Source: Vallitaleaceae bacterium
GTDB lineage: Bacteria > Bacillota > Clostridia > Lachnospirales > Vallitaleaceae
Assembly (NCBI GenBank): GCA_028277605.1
Contig: JANQFZ010000049.1
Location: 1 to 64,000, forward strand
Length of the DNA: 64,000 nt
Direction of reading: 5' to 3'
Position numbers and translations under genes: made by a program. A model generated the notes under the pieces. That model ran no database searches. It was not told where the DNA came from and saw only the letters and a list, made by a program, of their open reading frames with translations. This document shows positions 51,236-61,261 of this stretch, one piece after another (the first letter of the stretch is position 1; every line of letters starts with the position of its first letter).

Positions 51236-51505
51236 ATGAAAAAAGGTATTATTACAGTAGTGGGTCAGGATAGAGTTGGGATTATTGCAAAGGTTTGTAC
51301 GTATCTAGCGGATCATCAGATAAATATTCTAGATATCTCTCAGACCATTGTACAAGGTTTCTTTAATATGATGATGATAGTAGATATTCGTAAAATACAA
51401 AGTTTTGAAGCCGTTGTGGATGATTTAGAAAAATTAGGAAAAGATATTGGTGTTGACATAAAGCTTCAGCATGAGGATATCTTTAATAAGATGCATAGAC
51501 TTTAA
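51236..51505 (+). CDS. ACT domain protein (UPF0237)
   Basis: The 89-residue single ACT domain protein (GIITVVGQDRVGIIAKVCTYL; ILDISQTIVQGFFNMMMIVDI) is of the UPF0237 type. ACT domains bind small molecules, often amino acids. It pairs with the next UPF0210 gene, an arrangement found widely in Firmicutes and archaea. ATG 51236 is chosen after AAAGGAATGG; an in-frame start at 51197 lies before that site. Confidence 0.9.
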   Translation: MKKGIITVVGQDRVGIIAKVCTYLADHQINILDISQTIVQGFFNMMMIVDIRKIQSFEAVVDDLEKLGKDIGVDIKLQHEDIFNKMHRL

Positions 51506-51574
51506 GCAGACAATGTACAAGGTACAGTTTATGACAAACTGTAATTTTACTATTGGGAAGGATTGGCTTGATTT

Positions 51575-52933
51575 ATGATCAATATGTTCGAGGTTACTGA
51601 GACGAATCAGATGATTACAGAGGAAAATCTTGATGTTAGAACCATTACCATGGGTATTAATTTAATGGATTGTGCTGATTCTGATATTAATAAGTTTAAT
51701 CAAAAAATATATGATAAGATTACTTCAAGAGCAGAGCATTTAGTTAAAACAGGGGAAGAGATTGAAAAACAGTATGGTATTCCTATCGTCAATAAAAGAA
51801 TCTCTGTGACTCCTATTGCTTTAGCAGCTTCTGCTTCACATGAGTCTTCTTATCTCTCTGTTGCAGAAGCATTAGATAAAGCGGCTACAGAGGTTGGTGT
51901 CAATTTTATTGGTGGTTTTTCTGCTATTGTTAACAAGGGAATGACAGAGAGTGATAAAGCTTTGATACAATCAATCCCAGCTGCGCTTGCAGGAACTGAA
52001 AAAGTATGCAGTTCTGTTAATGTTGGATCATCTAAAACAGGTATCAATATGGATGCTGTTAGACATATTGGTTCTGTCATAAAACAAACGGCACAGTTGA
52101 CTCAGGATAAAGATTCTCTTGGTTGTGCTAAGTTCGTAGTCTTTTGTAATGCACCAGATGATAATCCTTTTATGGCTGGTGCTTTTCATGGGGTAAGTGA
52201 ATACGATACAGTTATTAATGTAGGTGTTAGCGGGCCGGGTGTTGTAAAAAAAGCCTTAGAATCTTGTAGAGATAGTAACTTTGAAGTCTTATGTGAGACC
52301 ATTAAAAAGACAGCATTTAAAATTACAAGAGTTGGACAACTGGTTGCTAAAGAAGCTTCAAAAAGACTCAAAGTGCCATTTGGTATTATCGACTTATCCT
52401 TAGCTCCCACACCTGCCATCGGTGACAGTATAGCAGATATATTAGTAGAGATAGGTGTAGAATATGCTGGAGCACCTGGGACAACGGCAGCCTTAGCTTT
52501 GTTAAATGATCAGGTGAAAAAGGGCGGCGCCATGGCTTCTTCTTATGTTGGTGGATTAAGTGGTGCCTTTATCCCTGTTAGTGAAGATCAAGGGATGATT
52601 GATGCGGTGACTCAAGGTGCATTGTCCATAGAAAAATTAGAAGCCATGACATGTGTGTGTTCAGTGGGGCTTGATATGGTAGCCATCCCAGGCTCTACAT
52701 CAGAAGCTACCATTTCTGGTATTATAGCGGATGAAATGGCTATTGGTATGATTAATCACAAAACAACAGCAGTTAGAATCATACCTGTTATCGGTAAAGA
52801 GGTTGGAGACACTGCTGAATTCGGTGGCTTATTAGGTTATGCACCGATAATGCCTGTTAATTCATACAGCTGTGAGAGACTGATTAATCGAGGCGGACGG
52901 ATACCAGCACCCATACACAGTTTTAAGAACTAG
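51575..52933 (+). CDS. PFL family protein (UPF0210/DUF711)
   Basis: The 452-residue protein is homologous to the UPF0210 family, which shares a fold with pyruvate formate-lyase but lacks the known glycyl radical function. Conserved blocks include [43 protein letters not shown] and [14 protein letters not shown]. The adjacent ACT protein probably regulates it. Reaction unknown. Confidence 0.93.
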   Translation: MINMFEVTETNQMITEENLDVRTITMGINLMDCADSDINKFNQKIYDKITSRAEHLVKTGEEIEKQYGIPIVNKRISVTPIALAASASHESSYLSVAEALDKAATEVGVNFIGGFSAIVNKGMTESDKALIQSIPAALAGTEKVCSSVNVGSSKTGINMDAVRHIGSVIKQTAQLTQDKDSLGCAKFVVFCNAPDDNPFMAGAFHGVSEYDTVINVGVSGPGVVKKALESCRDSNFEVLCETIKKTAFKITRVGQLVAKEASKRLKVPFGIIDLSLAPTPAIGDSIADILVEIGVEYAGAPGTTAALALLNDQVKKGGAMASSYVGGLSGAFIPVSEDQGMIDAVTQGALSIEKLEAMTCVCSVGLDMVAIPGSTSEATISGIIADEMAIGMINHKTTAVRIIPVIGKEVGDTAEFGGLLGYAPIMPVNSYSCERLINRGGRIPAPIHSFKN

Positions 52934-53087
52934 TAAGTTGAGTAAGAACTAATAAGAACTAATTTTCTATACAAGAAGTAGTTAACTAGGAAAGCATTAT
53001 CTTATATAGAAAAAGTCATACGAATGTTTTTTGTTATCTATGTCATTAAATTACGCAGGAAAATATCTAGAAAGATGAAAGGAAAGA

Positions 53088-54551
53088 ATGAATATGAGTA
53101 TGATATCCAATTTAGAACCAACAAAGGTTTTTTCTTATTTTGAAAGAATTAGCAAAATACCTCGTTGTTCTGGCGATGAACAAGCCATTAGCGATTATTT
53201 AGTACAATTTGCAAAAGATAGAGAGCTATTTGTTAATCAAGATGAAGCTAACAATGTTATTATAAAGAAACCTGGAACAAAAGGCTATGAGAATGCACCT
53301 ATTGTTATTTTACAAGGACATATGGACATGGTTGGAAGTAAGAATTTTGATTCTAATCATAATTTTGAAACCGACCCAATTGATTTACTTATAGAAGGGG
53401 ATATGTTAACGGCCAATGGGACGACCTTAGGAGCAGATGATGGTATTGCTGTGGCTTATTGCTTAGCAATTTTGGATTCTGACGATATTCCTCATCCACC
53501 ACTTGAGATTATTATAACAACTGATGAAGAGAGAGGACTTGTTGGAGCTGTCAATGCTGATGTGGGTCCATTAGATGGGAAAATTTTTATTAATATTGAT
53601 AACGAAGATGAAAGAGAACTACTCGTTAGCTGTGCTGGTGGTGCTCGCTTTAATATACTGCTACCAATCATATGGGATACGTACGATAAAGCTCTATATG
53701 AAGGTTATAGAGTTCTTATCAAAGGATTAAAAGGTGGTCATTCTGGTGCAGATATCCACCTTAATAGAGCTAATGCACATAAGTTGTTAGGTAGGGTTCT
53801 CTATTCTCTTAACCAAAAAATGGATTGTAAGTTAATTACTGTAGCGGGAGGTATGCAAGATAACGCTATACCCAGAGAAGCTTATGCTGAATTACTGATA
53901 GAAAAAAGTGATATTGCTGATTTTAAGGCAGAATGTGATAGGCTTAGTAAAGAAATTACTCATGAATTTAAGACAAGTGACAGCCAAATAAAAATGGAAG
54001 TGGATGAAATTACTGACCTTAAAGATAAAGCAATGGCTGACGCTACTTTTAAAGCCTTAACTGATTTGATTATGATTCTGCCAAATGGTATTCAGACGAT
54101 GAGTGCTGATATTGAAGGTTTAGTAGAAAGCTCTTTAAGTTGGGGTGTGTTACAGCAAGAAGAGAATCGAATTATACTTTCAGCTGCTGTAAGAAGTTCT
54201 GTAAAATCTTTAAAAGGTCTTATTAATGAACAGCTAAAAATCTTTGCTAACCAATATGGTGCAAGTTATGCCATTAAGGGTGATTATCCTGAGTGGGAAT
54301 ACATGAGAGAATCCAAACTTAGAGATATATGTACAGGTGTCTATGAAAGAGTCTACAACCATGAACCGATTATAAGAGCGCTTCATGCAGGTGTAGAATG
54401 TGGTGTGTTTGCAGAAAAAATACCGGGTATAGATATGATATCTATTGGACCAAATTTATATGATGTTCATTCACCTGATGAAAGATTAAGTATTCCTTCA
54501 GCTAAGAAAACTTGGGATTTCTTATTAGAAGTGTTAAAAGAGATTAAATAA
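53088..54551 (+). CDS. pepD: Aminoacyl-histidine dipeptidase (Xaa-His dipeptidase, M20 family)
   Basis: The 487-residue M20 metallopeptidase has metal ligands H78 and D80 (LQGHMDMV), D117 (TLGADDGI) and E147/E148 (TTDEERG), with the later GGHSGADIH motif of PepD proteins. It hydrolyses Xaa-His and other dipeptides in the cytoplasm. RBS AAAGGAAAG precedes the ATG. Confidence 0.93.
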   Translation: MNMSMISNLEPTKVFSYFERISKIPRCSGDEQAISDYLVQFAKDRELFVNQDEANNVIIKKPGTKGYENAPIVILQGHMDMVGSKNFDSNHNFETDPIDLLIEGDMLTANGTTLGADDGIAVAYCLAILDSDDIPHPPLEIIITTDEERGLVGAVNADVGPLDGKIFINIDNEDERELLVSCAGGARFNILLPIIWDTYDKALYEGYRVLIKGLKGGHSGADIHLNRANAHKLLGRVLYSLNQKMDCKLITVAGGMQDNAIPREAYAELLIEKSDIADFKAECDRLSKEITHEFKTSDSQIKMEVDEITDLKDKAMADATFKALTDLIMILPNGIQTMSADIEGLVESSLSWGVLQQEENRIILSAAVRSSVKSLKGLINEQLKIFANQYGASYAIKGDYPEWEYMRESKLRDICTGVYERVYNHEPIIRALHAGVECGVFAEKIPGIDMISIGPNLYDVHSPDERLSIPSAKKTWDFLLEVLKEIK

Positions 54552-54580
54552 TAGTTGAATAAAACTTGTAATAAAGTTTT

Positions 54581-54619
54581 AGCGGTTTTTCAGTTTTGCT
54601 ATGAAACTGAAAAACCGCT
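54581..54619. terminator. Bidirectional terminator between pepD and tyrS
   Basis: A 16-base perfect stem (AGCGGTTTTTCAGTTT and its complement) with a 7-base loop lies between convergent genes. T-rich tracts flank both sides. Confidence 0.9.
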
Positions 54620-54643
54620 TTTCAATTCTATAGTATAAATATT

Positions 54644-55873
54644 CTATTTAATAACTACACGATGATAAACTTTTTTTCCTTTTTTTATCATGAGTGAGCT
54701 GTCTGTATCAAAATCATCTATAGTGACGGTATGTTCTATGGTGTCAACTTTTTCATCGTTAATCCTAACACCGCCCTGCTGTACTAACCGTCGTCCTTCT
54801 GAACGAGATGGGATAAGAGATGTTTTTTGGAGCAAGGAGATAATATCTATTCCGTCGTTAAAGTCTTCTTGATTTAATTCAGTAGTTGGAATTGATCCGC
54901 TTTTTGCTCCTCCATGAAATAAAGATCTTGCTGCTTCTTTAGCTTTATCTGCTTCCACTTCTCCATGAACGAGTTTGGTTATTTCATAGGCTAATCTTTC
55001 TTTTGCCTGATTAATCTCACTGTCCTTTAATGCGCCTAAGCGTTTGACTTCATCCATTGGCAAAAAGGTCAATAGCGCTAAACATTGCTCAACTTTAGCA
55101 TCTTCAATATTTCTCCAGTATTGGAAAAAATCATAGGGAGTTGTTTTCTGGGGATCTAACCAGACGGCACCTTTTTCGGTTTTACCCATTTTTTTGCCTT
55201 CACTAGTGGTTAATAGAGTAAAGGTCATACCATATGCTGGCTTTCCTTCTTTTCTTCTGATGAGCTCTACGCCTCCAAGTATATTGGACCATTGATCATT
55301 ACCACCTAATTGGAGAACACAATTGTGTGCTCGGTTTAAGGCAAGAAAATCGTAAGACTGCATCAGCATGTAGTTAAATTCTAGGAAAGTTAAACCTTTT
55401 TCCATGCGTGATTTGTAGCATTCAGCGGTTAGCATTCTATTAACTGAAAAATGAACGCCAACTTCTCTTAGAAACTCAACATAATTTAAGTCAAGCAACC
55501 AATCTGCATTATTGATCATAAGTGCTTTATCATCTTCAAAATCAATAAATTTTGAAAGCTGCTGTTTGAATCTATCTGCATTAGCATCTATATCTTCTTT
55601 TGTCAGCATTTTACGCATATCTGACTTGCCAGTCGGATCACCAACCATAGTTGTCCCCCCGCCAATAAGTACAATAGGCTTATGTCCTGCTCTCTGCATA
55701 TGTGCCATAGCCATAACCGTTAAAAAATGTCCAACAGTTAAACTATCAGCAGTTGGATCGTACCCGGTATAAAAGGTGATTTTCTCATTATCTAATAGAT
55801 TTTTTATCTCATCTTCATGAGTACATTGTTCAATAAATCCTCTTTCTTTTAATAGTTCAAATGCACTTTTCAT
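54644..55873 (-). CDS. tyrS: Tyrosyl-tRNA synthetase
   Basis: The 409-residue class I synthetase has the HIGH-like motif in [16 protein letters not shown], the tyrosine pocket ([21 protein letters not shown]), the KMSKS-like [10 protein letters not shown] and a C-terminal S4 RNA-binding domain (about 345-409). It charges tRNA-Tyr. No T-box leader is seen in the 170 bases upstream. RBS CAGGAGGTCTC precedes the ATG. Confidence 0.97.
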   Translation of the reverse strand: MKSAFELLKERGFIEQCTHEDEIKNLLDNEKITFYTGYDPTADSLTVGHFLTVMAMAHMQRAGHKPIVLIGGGTTMVGDPTGKSDMRKMLTKEDIDANADRFKQQLSKFIDFEDDKALMINNADWLLDLNYVEFLREVGVHFSVNRMLTAECYKSRMEKGLTFLEFNYMLMQSYDFLALNRAHNCVLQLGGNDQWSNILGGVELIRRKEGKPAYGMTFTLLTTSEGKKMGKTEKGAVWLDPQKTTPYDFFQYWRNIEDAKVEQCLALLTFLPMDEVKRLGALKDSEINQAKERLAYEITKLVHGEVEADKAKEAARSLFHGGAKSGSIPTTELNQEDFNDGIDIISLLQKTSLIPSRSEGRRLVQQGGVRINDEKVDTIEHTVTIDDFDTDSSLMIKKGKKVYHRVVIK

Positions 55874-56045
55874 AGAGACCTCCTGCTTTTGTTAATAAAT
55901 TCTACACATTTATTCTTAATTACTTATTAATAAATCCTAACATAATTACTAGGGACTATCAAGCTATATCAAGCATAAATGGTCTTTTTTTGAATATATA
56001 TTAATAGACCTTTAGCGTTGACTTTAAGTTAGGAGGGAATGCCTT

Positions 56046-57887
56046 TTGTGTGGTATTGCAGGCTGGATTAGTACAGAGCAGAACTTATTAGAACATCGTT
56101 CAATCATACACAAAATGACAGATGCATTAATTCATAGGGGACCTGATGATTATGGCTATTATTATAGAGAGAATGCATTGTTAGGTCATAGGCGTCTTAT
56201 CGTCATTGATCCACAAGGTGGAAAACAGCCAATGACTAAAGTAATTGGAAATAATGAGTATACCATTGTCTACAATGGAGAACTATATAATACAGAGGAG
56301 ATTAAAAATACATTAACACAAAAAGGGCATATATTTTCAACTCATTCAGATACAGAAGTTGTACTTACTGCCTATATAGAGTGGAGAGAAGAAAGTGTTT
56401 TACACTTAAATGGCATTTTTGCTTTTGGTATATGGGAAAACAACTCAAAAACCTTATACTTAGCTAGAGATCGACTGGGTGTTAAGCCTTTATTTTATTC
56501 TAAAATTGGACAGAACTTTATTTTTGGCTCTGAAATAAAAGCATTATTACATTTTCCAGAAGTTGAACCAATAATTGATGAACAGGGATTATTAGAGTTG
56601 TTTAGCTTAGGACCAAGCAGGTGCTTAGGAAGTGCGGTGTTTAAGAATATTTATGAGTTGCAGCCTAGCGAATACCTGATTTTAAAACCAGAGCATATGA
56701 TTAAGAAGCTCTATTGGGAGCCGAGGACAGAGTATCACGTAGAAAGTGTTAGTTCTACAATAGAACATATACAATGGCTTGTAAAGGATGCCATCATAAG
56801 ACAGCTGGTATCGGATGTGCCTATCTGTACCTTTTTATCTGGAGGTTTAGATTCGAGCGGTATATCCTCTATAGCATCTAGTCATTTTAAACAAGAAGAT
56901 AAAATACTTAATACGTATTCAATTGACTATGAAGACAATGAAAAGTATTTTAGAGCAAATGATTTTCAGCCAACAAGTGACAGCATGTGGGTGAATAGAG
57001 TCAGTGACTACATACAATCTAAGCACAATAAAGTGGTTGTAGATACTGAAACCTTAGCTAAAATGTTAGAGGATGCTGTCTTAGCAAAAGATCTACCAGG
57101 GATGGCGGACATTGATTCATCTCTTATGTTTTTTTGTGAGGCGGTAAAAAAGGATCATACAGTTGCCTTATCTGGAGAATGTGCAGATGAAATATTTGGT
57201 GGCTATCCTTGGTATAGAAGAGAGGAAGACGTGTATTATGATGGTTTTCCTTGGAATCGTCATATGGATGTCAGAAAATCATTTTTATCCCAGAATCTAT
57301 CTAGACTTAAGCTAGAAGATTTCTCTAGACACCAGTACCAAGATACCATAAAAAATATTGAATTTCTTGAGCAAGAATCAGAGCATGAAAGAAGAATACG
57401 AATGATGACCTATCTCAATCTAAAGTGGTTTATGCTAACCTTATTGAATAGAAAAGATAGAATGAGTATGTATAAAAGTCTAGAAGTCAGGGTTCCATAT
57501 GCTGATCATAGAATAGTAGAATATGCTTGGAATATTCCGTGGTCGATTAAATATTACAAGGATATTGAAAAGGGGATGCTTCGTCAAGCTTTATCTCAAT
57601 TTTTACCAACGGATGTTGTTTTTAGAAAAAAATCGCCTTACCCTAAAACCTTTAATCCTAAGTACGAAAGCTTAATTAAAAACATGCTCCAAGAAATTAT
57701 TGACAAAAAAGATTCCCCCATTCATTATCTAATCAACACACAAAAAGTCAAAACTATAATAGAAAACAAACAAGATATGTTTCATACACCTTGGTTCGGT
57801 CAACTTATGAAAGGACCGCAGTTTTTAGCATATCTAATTCAATTAAATCTATGGCTAGAACATTATCAAGTTAAAATACAGTTTTAG
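56046..57887 (+). CDS. asnB: Asparagine synthase (glutamine-hydrolysing)
   Basis: The 613-residue enzyme begins with a TTG start immediately followed by Cys2, the class II glutaminase nucleophile (MCGIAGW), then the RGPDDYG motif. The synthase domain holds the PP-loop LSGGLDSSG (about 266-274). It converts aspartate to asparagine with glutamine and ATP. RBS TTAGGAGGGAA precedes the start. The gene is divergent to tyrS with 172 bases between. No T-box is visible. Confidence 0.95.
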   Translation: MCGIAGWISTEQNLLEHRSIIHKMTDALIHRGPDDYGYYYRENALLGHRRLIVIDPQGGKQPMTKVIGNNEYTIVYNGELYNTEEIKNTLTQKGHIFSTHSDTEVVLTAYIEWREESVLHLNGIFAFGIWENNSKTLYLARDRLGVKPLFYSKIGQNFIFGSEIKALLHFPEVEPIIDEQGLLELFSLGPSRCLGSAVFKNIYELQPSEYLILKPEHMIKKLYWEPRTEYHVESVSSTIEHIQWLVKDAIIRQLVSDVPICTFLSGGLDSSGISSIASSHFKQEDKILNTYSIDYEDNEKYFRANDFQPTSDSMWVNRVSDYIQSKHNKVVVDTETLAKMLEDAVLAKDLPGMADIDSSLMFFCEAVKKDHTVALSGECADEIFGGYPWYRREEDVYYDGFPWNRHMDVRKSFLSQNLSRLKLEDFSRHQYQDTIKNIEFLEQESEHERRIRMMTYLNLKWFMLTLLNRKDRMSMYKSLEVRVPYADHRIVEYAWNIPWSIKYYKDIEKGMLRQALSQFLPTDVVFRKKSPYPKTFNPKYESLIKNMLQEIIDKKDSPIHYLINTQKVKTIIENKQDMFHTPWFGQLMKGPQFLAYLIQLNLWLEHYQVKIQF

Positions 57888-57977
57888 AACCGAGCATTTT
57901 TAAGAATTATTTCATAAGCGGCCGACTGATTTACTTTTTGTGTTTTAGTTATACCATAATAATAATTAGGTGATAAA

Positions 57978-58277
57978 ATGAATCGAGCAAATGCAAGAAA
58001 AACCTATAGATATAGAATGAGAAATAAAAGATACCAGACAGAAACTAGTCCCATAGGTATGAAATCTGTAGTATGTTTAATGCTTTTACTTTGTGTATTA
58101 TTTATCAAAAAATACGATTTTTCAATTGGTAATTTTAATATCCATTCTATTTATGATGTTTTATATTATAATGAAAACTTTCGAGAACTGTCCAATAAGG
58201 TTCTTAAAATTAATGATACAGCGTTTAAAGATATATTTAATCTGGATGGTAATCATACCGAAGGTAGCGCACAATAG
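57978..58277 (+). CDS. Hypothetical small membrane protein
   Basis: The 99-residue protein starts with a strongly basic N-terminus (RANARKTYRYRMRNKRYQ), then a single hydrophobic segment (about 29-45; SVVCLMLLLCVLFI), then a soluble tail. The positive-inside rule places the N-terminus in the cytoplasm and the tail outside. No family is recognised. It has an ATTAGGTGA site before the ATG and its own terminator, so it is probably real. Confidence 0.65.
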   Translation: MNRANARKTYRYRMRNKRYQTETSPIGMKSVVCLMLLLCVLFIKKYDFSIGNFNIHSIYDVLYYNENFRELSNKVLKINDTAFKDIFNLDGNHTEGSAQ

Positions 58278-58297
58278 AAACGATTTAATTATATGAG

Positions 58298-58328
58298 TGA
58301 TTTCTGTTAAACAGGGATCATTTTTTTT
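58298..58328 (+). terminator. Terminator of the 99-residue protein gene
   Basis: A 10-base stem TGATTTCTGT/ACAGGGATCA (two G-T pairs), 3-base loop, eight T residues. Confidence 0.8.
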
Positions 58329-58399
58329 GTTTATAAACATTATCCGTTGAAAAAAAGCCAAGTCAATCTATATAATAGTTTGTAGTTTAAAAGACAAAA

Positions 58400-58416
58400 T
58401 GTATCAAAATGATACA
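58400..58416 (+). promoter_or_regulatory. Operator-like palindrome O1
   Basis: TGTATCA-AAA-TGATACA, a perfect 7+3+7 palindrome, lies 63 bases upstream of the -35. Related sites occur at 58517-58550 and 58559-58573. Confidence 0.6.
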
Positions 58417-58478
58417 AATCATAGAGTTGCACCTTCTGATTTGTTATATAAATTACACAAAAAAAGTAGAAGTATATA

Positions 58479-58507
58479 TTGACAGTTGGTTATGTTGGAT
58501 GTATAAT
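58479..58507 (+). promoter_or_regulatory. Consensus sigma-A promoter of the cysteine desulfidase-family gene
   Basis: TTGACA (58479-58484), 17-base spacer, TATAAT (58502-58507): a full consensus match, the strongest promoter in the window. Transcription should start near 58514, giving an 80-base leader with three operator-like sites. Confidence 0.85.
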
Positions 58508-58516
58508 GAAATTGCA

Positions 58517-58573
58517 ATTACAAAATGATACATTAAGTATCAAATTGAGAATAATATATATCAAAATGATACA
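58517..58573 (+). promoter_or_regulatory. Operator-like sites O2a, O2b and O3
   Basis: CAAAATGATACA (58521-58532), GTATCAAATTGA (58537-58548) and TATCAAAATGATACA (58559-58573) repeat elements of O1. They lie between the transcription start and the ribosome binding site. The binding protein is unknown. Confidence 0.55.
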
Positions 58574-58592
58574 ACAACGAGGAGCGTGTGTT

Positions 58593-59873
58593 ATGAGTCT
58601 TGATAGAGATAAGTATGAAGCCTATATTAGTATCCTTAAAGAAGAACTGGTTCCAGCATTAGGTTGTACAGAACCGATCGCCATTGCTTATGCGGCTGCT
58701 AAAACACGAGAAGTATTGGGAAACTTTCCTGATAGTGTCAAGATAAGATGCAGTGGTAACATCATAAAAAATGTAAAGTCTGTTAAGATTCCAAATACAG
58801 GCAACCTTCAAGGTATTAAAGCTAGTGCTCTTATAGGATTTGTCGGGGGTAATGCTTCAAAGGGGATGCAGGTGCTTGAAGATGTTACTCAAGAACATAT
58901 AGATAAGGTTAGACAACTAGCAGATTCTGATTTATGTACCATAGAAATGATAGAAAATGATGCTAACTTACATATTGTTATAAAAGCTGAACATAAGGAA
59001 GACTATGCTCTCGTTGAGCTTATACATACCCATACGAATATATCAAGAATAGAGAAAAATGGAGAAATACTATTTAAGCAAATATGCGATATGGATAATT
59101 TTAACGCTCCCTTGTCAGATAGAAGTATATTAAATGTTGCAGATATACTAACCTTTGCGGATACAGTTGAACTGTCTGAGGTCAAAGAGCTGGTTCAACG
59201 TCAAAAAGAATATAACCTAAAAATAGCAGAAAAGGGACTAAAAGAAAAATTTGGTGCCAATATTGGCAAGACTATTTTAGAGTCCTTTGGCAATAGTGTC
59301 TATGTAAAAATGAGAGCTTATGCAGCGGCGGGATCAGATGCCAGAATGAATGGCTGTAATTATCCTGTTGTGACTAATTCTGGAAGTGGTAATCAAGGAA
59401 TGACAGCATCTTTGCCTGTTATCATCTACGCTATGGAAATGAATGTTGATGAAGAAAAAATGTATAGAGCCTTAGTCTTATCTAATCTAATTACTATACA
59501 TCTTAAAACAGGTATTGGCAGATTATCAGCTTATTGTGGGGTTGTCAGTGCTGCTTGTGGCAGCGGTGCCGCCTTAACGTATCTCAAAAATGGAGGACTC
59601 GATAAAATCGAGAAAACCATCACCAATACCTTAGCTAATGTTTCAGGTATTATCTGTGATGGTGCAAAGTCCTCTTGCGCAGCTAAGATAGCTTCTAGTA
59701 TAGATGCGGCTATTATGGCGGCTATGATGGCAATGAAAGATGTTGCTTTTGAACCTGATACGGGTATTGTTAAGAAAACGGTTGAAAAGACTATCTCAGC
59801 TGTAGGCAGAATAGGACGAGTCGGTATGAAGGAAACCGATGTTGAAATCTTAAATGTAATGATTGAAAAATAA
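58593..59873 (+). CDS. L-cysteine desulfidase family protein (UPF0597/CdsB, serine dehydratase alpha-like)
   Basis: The 426-residue protein has the UPF0597 opening KEELVPALGCTEPIAIAYAAAK. Conserved cysteines probably bind an Fe-S cluster: NGCNYPVVTNSGSGNQG, YCGVVSAACGSGAA and CDGAKSSCAAK. Family members degrade L-cysteine to pyruvate, ammonia and sulfide (CdsB) or have serine dehydratase activity. ATG 58593 is used because ACGAGGAGC lies upstream; an in-frame start at 58479 overlaps the promoter. Repeated operator sites indicate tight regulation. Confidence 0.88.
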   Translation: MSLDRDKYEAYISILKEELVPALGCTEPIAIAYAAAKTREVLGNFPDSVKIRCSGNIIKNVKSVKIPNTGNLQGIKASALIGFVGGNASKGMQVLEDVTQEHIDKVRQLADSDLCTIEMIENDANLHIVIKAEHKEDYALVELIHTHTNISRIEKNGEILFKQICDMDNFNAPLSDRSILNVADILTFADTVELSEVKELVQRQKEYNLKIAEKGLKEKFGANIGKTILESFGNSVYVKMRAYAAAGSDARMNGCNYPVVTNSGSGNQGMTASLPVIIYAMEMNVDEEKMYRALVLSNLITIHLKTGIGRLSAYCGVVSAACGSGAALTYLKNGGLDKIEKTITNTLANVSGIICDGAKSSCAAKIASSIDAAIMAAMMAMKDVAFEPDTGIVKKTVEKTISAVGRIGRVGMKETDVEILNVMIEK

Positions 59874-59877
59874 TAAT

Positions 59878-59964
59878 TAAAATGTCTTTAACGTAATAGC
59901 CAATAGGTTAATCATCAAGTATTGGGGGATGATTTACCCATTATAGACTTATTTGGACATTTTA
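59878..59964 (+). terminator. Nested hairpin before the Liv operon
   Basis: TAAAATGTC (59878-59886) pairs with 59956-59964. Inside, GGTTAATCATC (59906-59916) pairs with 59928-59938 with one mismatch. A T-rich tract follows. It is probably the terminator of the desulfidase-family gene, though the nested form could also be a leader structure. Confidence 0.5.
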
Positions 59965-60069
59965 TTATTATAAATAATCAATTCAACTTTTCCATTGCAA
60001 TAATCTACTCAGTAAAGTATTTCATTCAACTTGGGAAAGTTGAGTAACCAACTAATAAGGAGGTAAAAC

Positions 60070-61188
60070 ATGAAGAAAAGAATGAGTTTTTTGTTAGTGT
60101 TTGTTCTTTTAATCGTATCGTTTTTATCAGCATGTCAAAAAGGATCGGATACAGTTAAGATTGCAGTTGTGGGTCCGCTTACAGGTGATTTTGCAGAGTA
60201 TGGAACAGGTTTTAAAAATGCAGTTGAATTAATGGTAAAAAAATGGAATGACGAAGGCGGCGTTCTAGGAAAGGAAATCAAGGTTGTAGCTTATGATGAC
60301 AAGAATACAGGTGAAGAAGCATCTTCTATTGCGGAGAAAATAGTTTCAGACAAGGGAATTATTGGAGTGGTTGGTCATTTTGCAAGCGGAGTCTGTATGG
60401 CGGCATCACCAACCTACCAAGAGTCGGGGATTGTTGAGATTTCACCCTCTGCATCACATCCTGATTATACAAGTGAAGGAGATTATATCTTTAGGAACAA
60501 TACCGTTATCAATATGGAAGCGAAAGTTGCAGCGGATTTAGCTATAGAGACATTAGGAAAGAAAAAAGTAGGCATCTTATCCGTTAAAACAGACTGGGGA
60601 ACTAAAACAGCAGAAATAACAAAAGATCTAGTTGTTAAAGGTGGAGCATCTGTCGTAGCATGTGAAGAAGTTGTTGATGGTACTCTAGATTTCAGTCCTA
60701 ACATAACAAAGCTTAATGACGCTGGAGCAGAAGTTATTATCGTAGCTGCTATGTATAATATTCTTGCGCCATTTGCTACACAATATAAATCTGTTAATCC
60801 GAATATAGAACTCGTCGGTTTTTCAAATGCTTATAGCCAGCAATTAATTGAACTAGCTAAAGAAAATGCAGAAAATATTCATTTTCCAACTATCTTCTTT
60901 CACGCAAGTGAAAATGAACAAGTACAGCAGTTTGTAAAAGATTATGAAGAAAAATATGGTCAAATGCCAAGTAGTCTTACGGCTCAGGCCTATGACAGTG
61001 CTGGTATGATACTGACTTGTATAAAGAACGCAGATAAAGTAAGCAGAGAAGCTATAAAAGAAGAATTAACCAAACTGGAATATCCTGGGGTCACAGGGGT
61101 AACCAAATATGATGACCTAGGAGATGCTATTAAGAAATTTACGAAAGTAAAAGTTGAAAATGGGCAATTCGTAGAAATAGATAACTAG
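60070..61188 (+). CDS. Branched-chain amino acid ABC transporter binding lipoprotein (LivJ/LivK-like)
   Basis: The 372-residue lipoprotein has lipobox LSAC (Cys22) and a type I periplasmic binding fold (IAVVGPLTGDFAEYGTGFKNAVELM) as in LivJ. It binds leucine/isoleucine/valine or a related amino acid. A 52-base gap leads to the permease gene. RBS AAGGAGGTAA precedes the ATG. CAACTT/AAGTTG just upstream (about 60028-60043) forms a small hairpin. Confidence 0.93.
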   Translation: MKKRMSFLLVFVLLIVSFLSACQKGSDTVKIAVVGPLTGDFAEYGTGFKNAVELMVKKWNDEGGVLGKEIKVVAYDDKNTGEEASSIAEKIVSDKGIIGVVGHFASGVCMAASPTYQESGIVEISPSASHPDYTSEGDYIFRNNTVINMEAKVAADLAIETLGKKKVGILSVKTDWGTKTAEITKDLVVKGGASVVACEEVVDGTLDFSPNITKLNDAGAEVIIVAAMYNILAPFATQYKSVNPNIELVGFSNAYSQQLIELAKENAENIHFPTIFFHASENEQVQQFVKDYEEKYGQMPSSLTAQAYDSAGMILTCIKNADKVSREAIKEELTKLEYPGVTGVTKYDDLGDAIKKFTKVKVENGQFVEIDN

Positions 61189-61261
61189 GTAATAAAGCTT
61201 AAAATTAGAGATTTAAAGAGCTTAATTAAAGCTTAAGTAAATGCTTAAGGAGGAAAAATGG

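Noticed and set aside
55874-56045. T-box leader for tyrS or asnB
   Set aside because: The shared intergenic region is 172 bases and has no T-box consensus or antiterminator on either strand.
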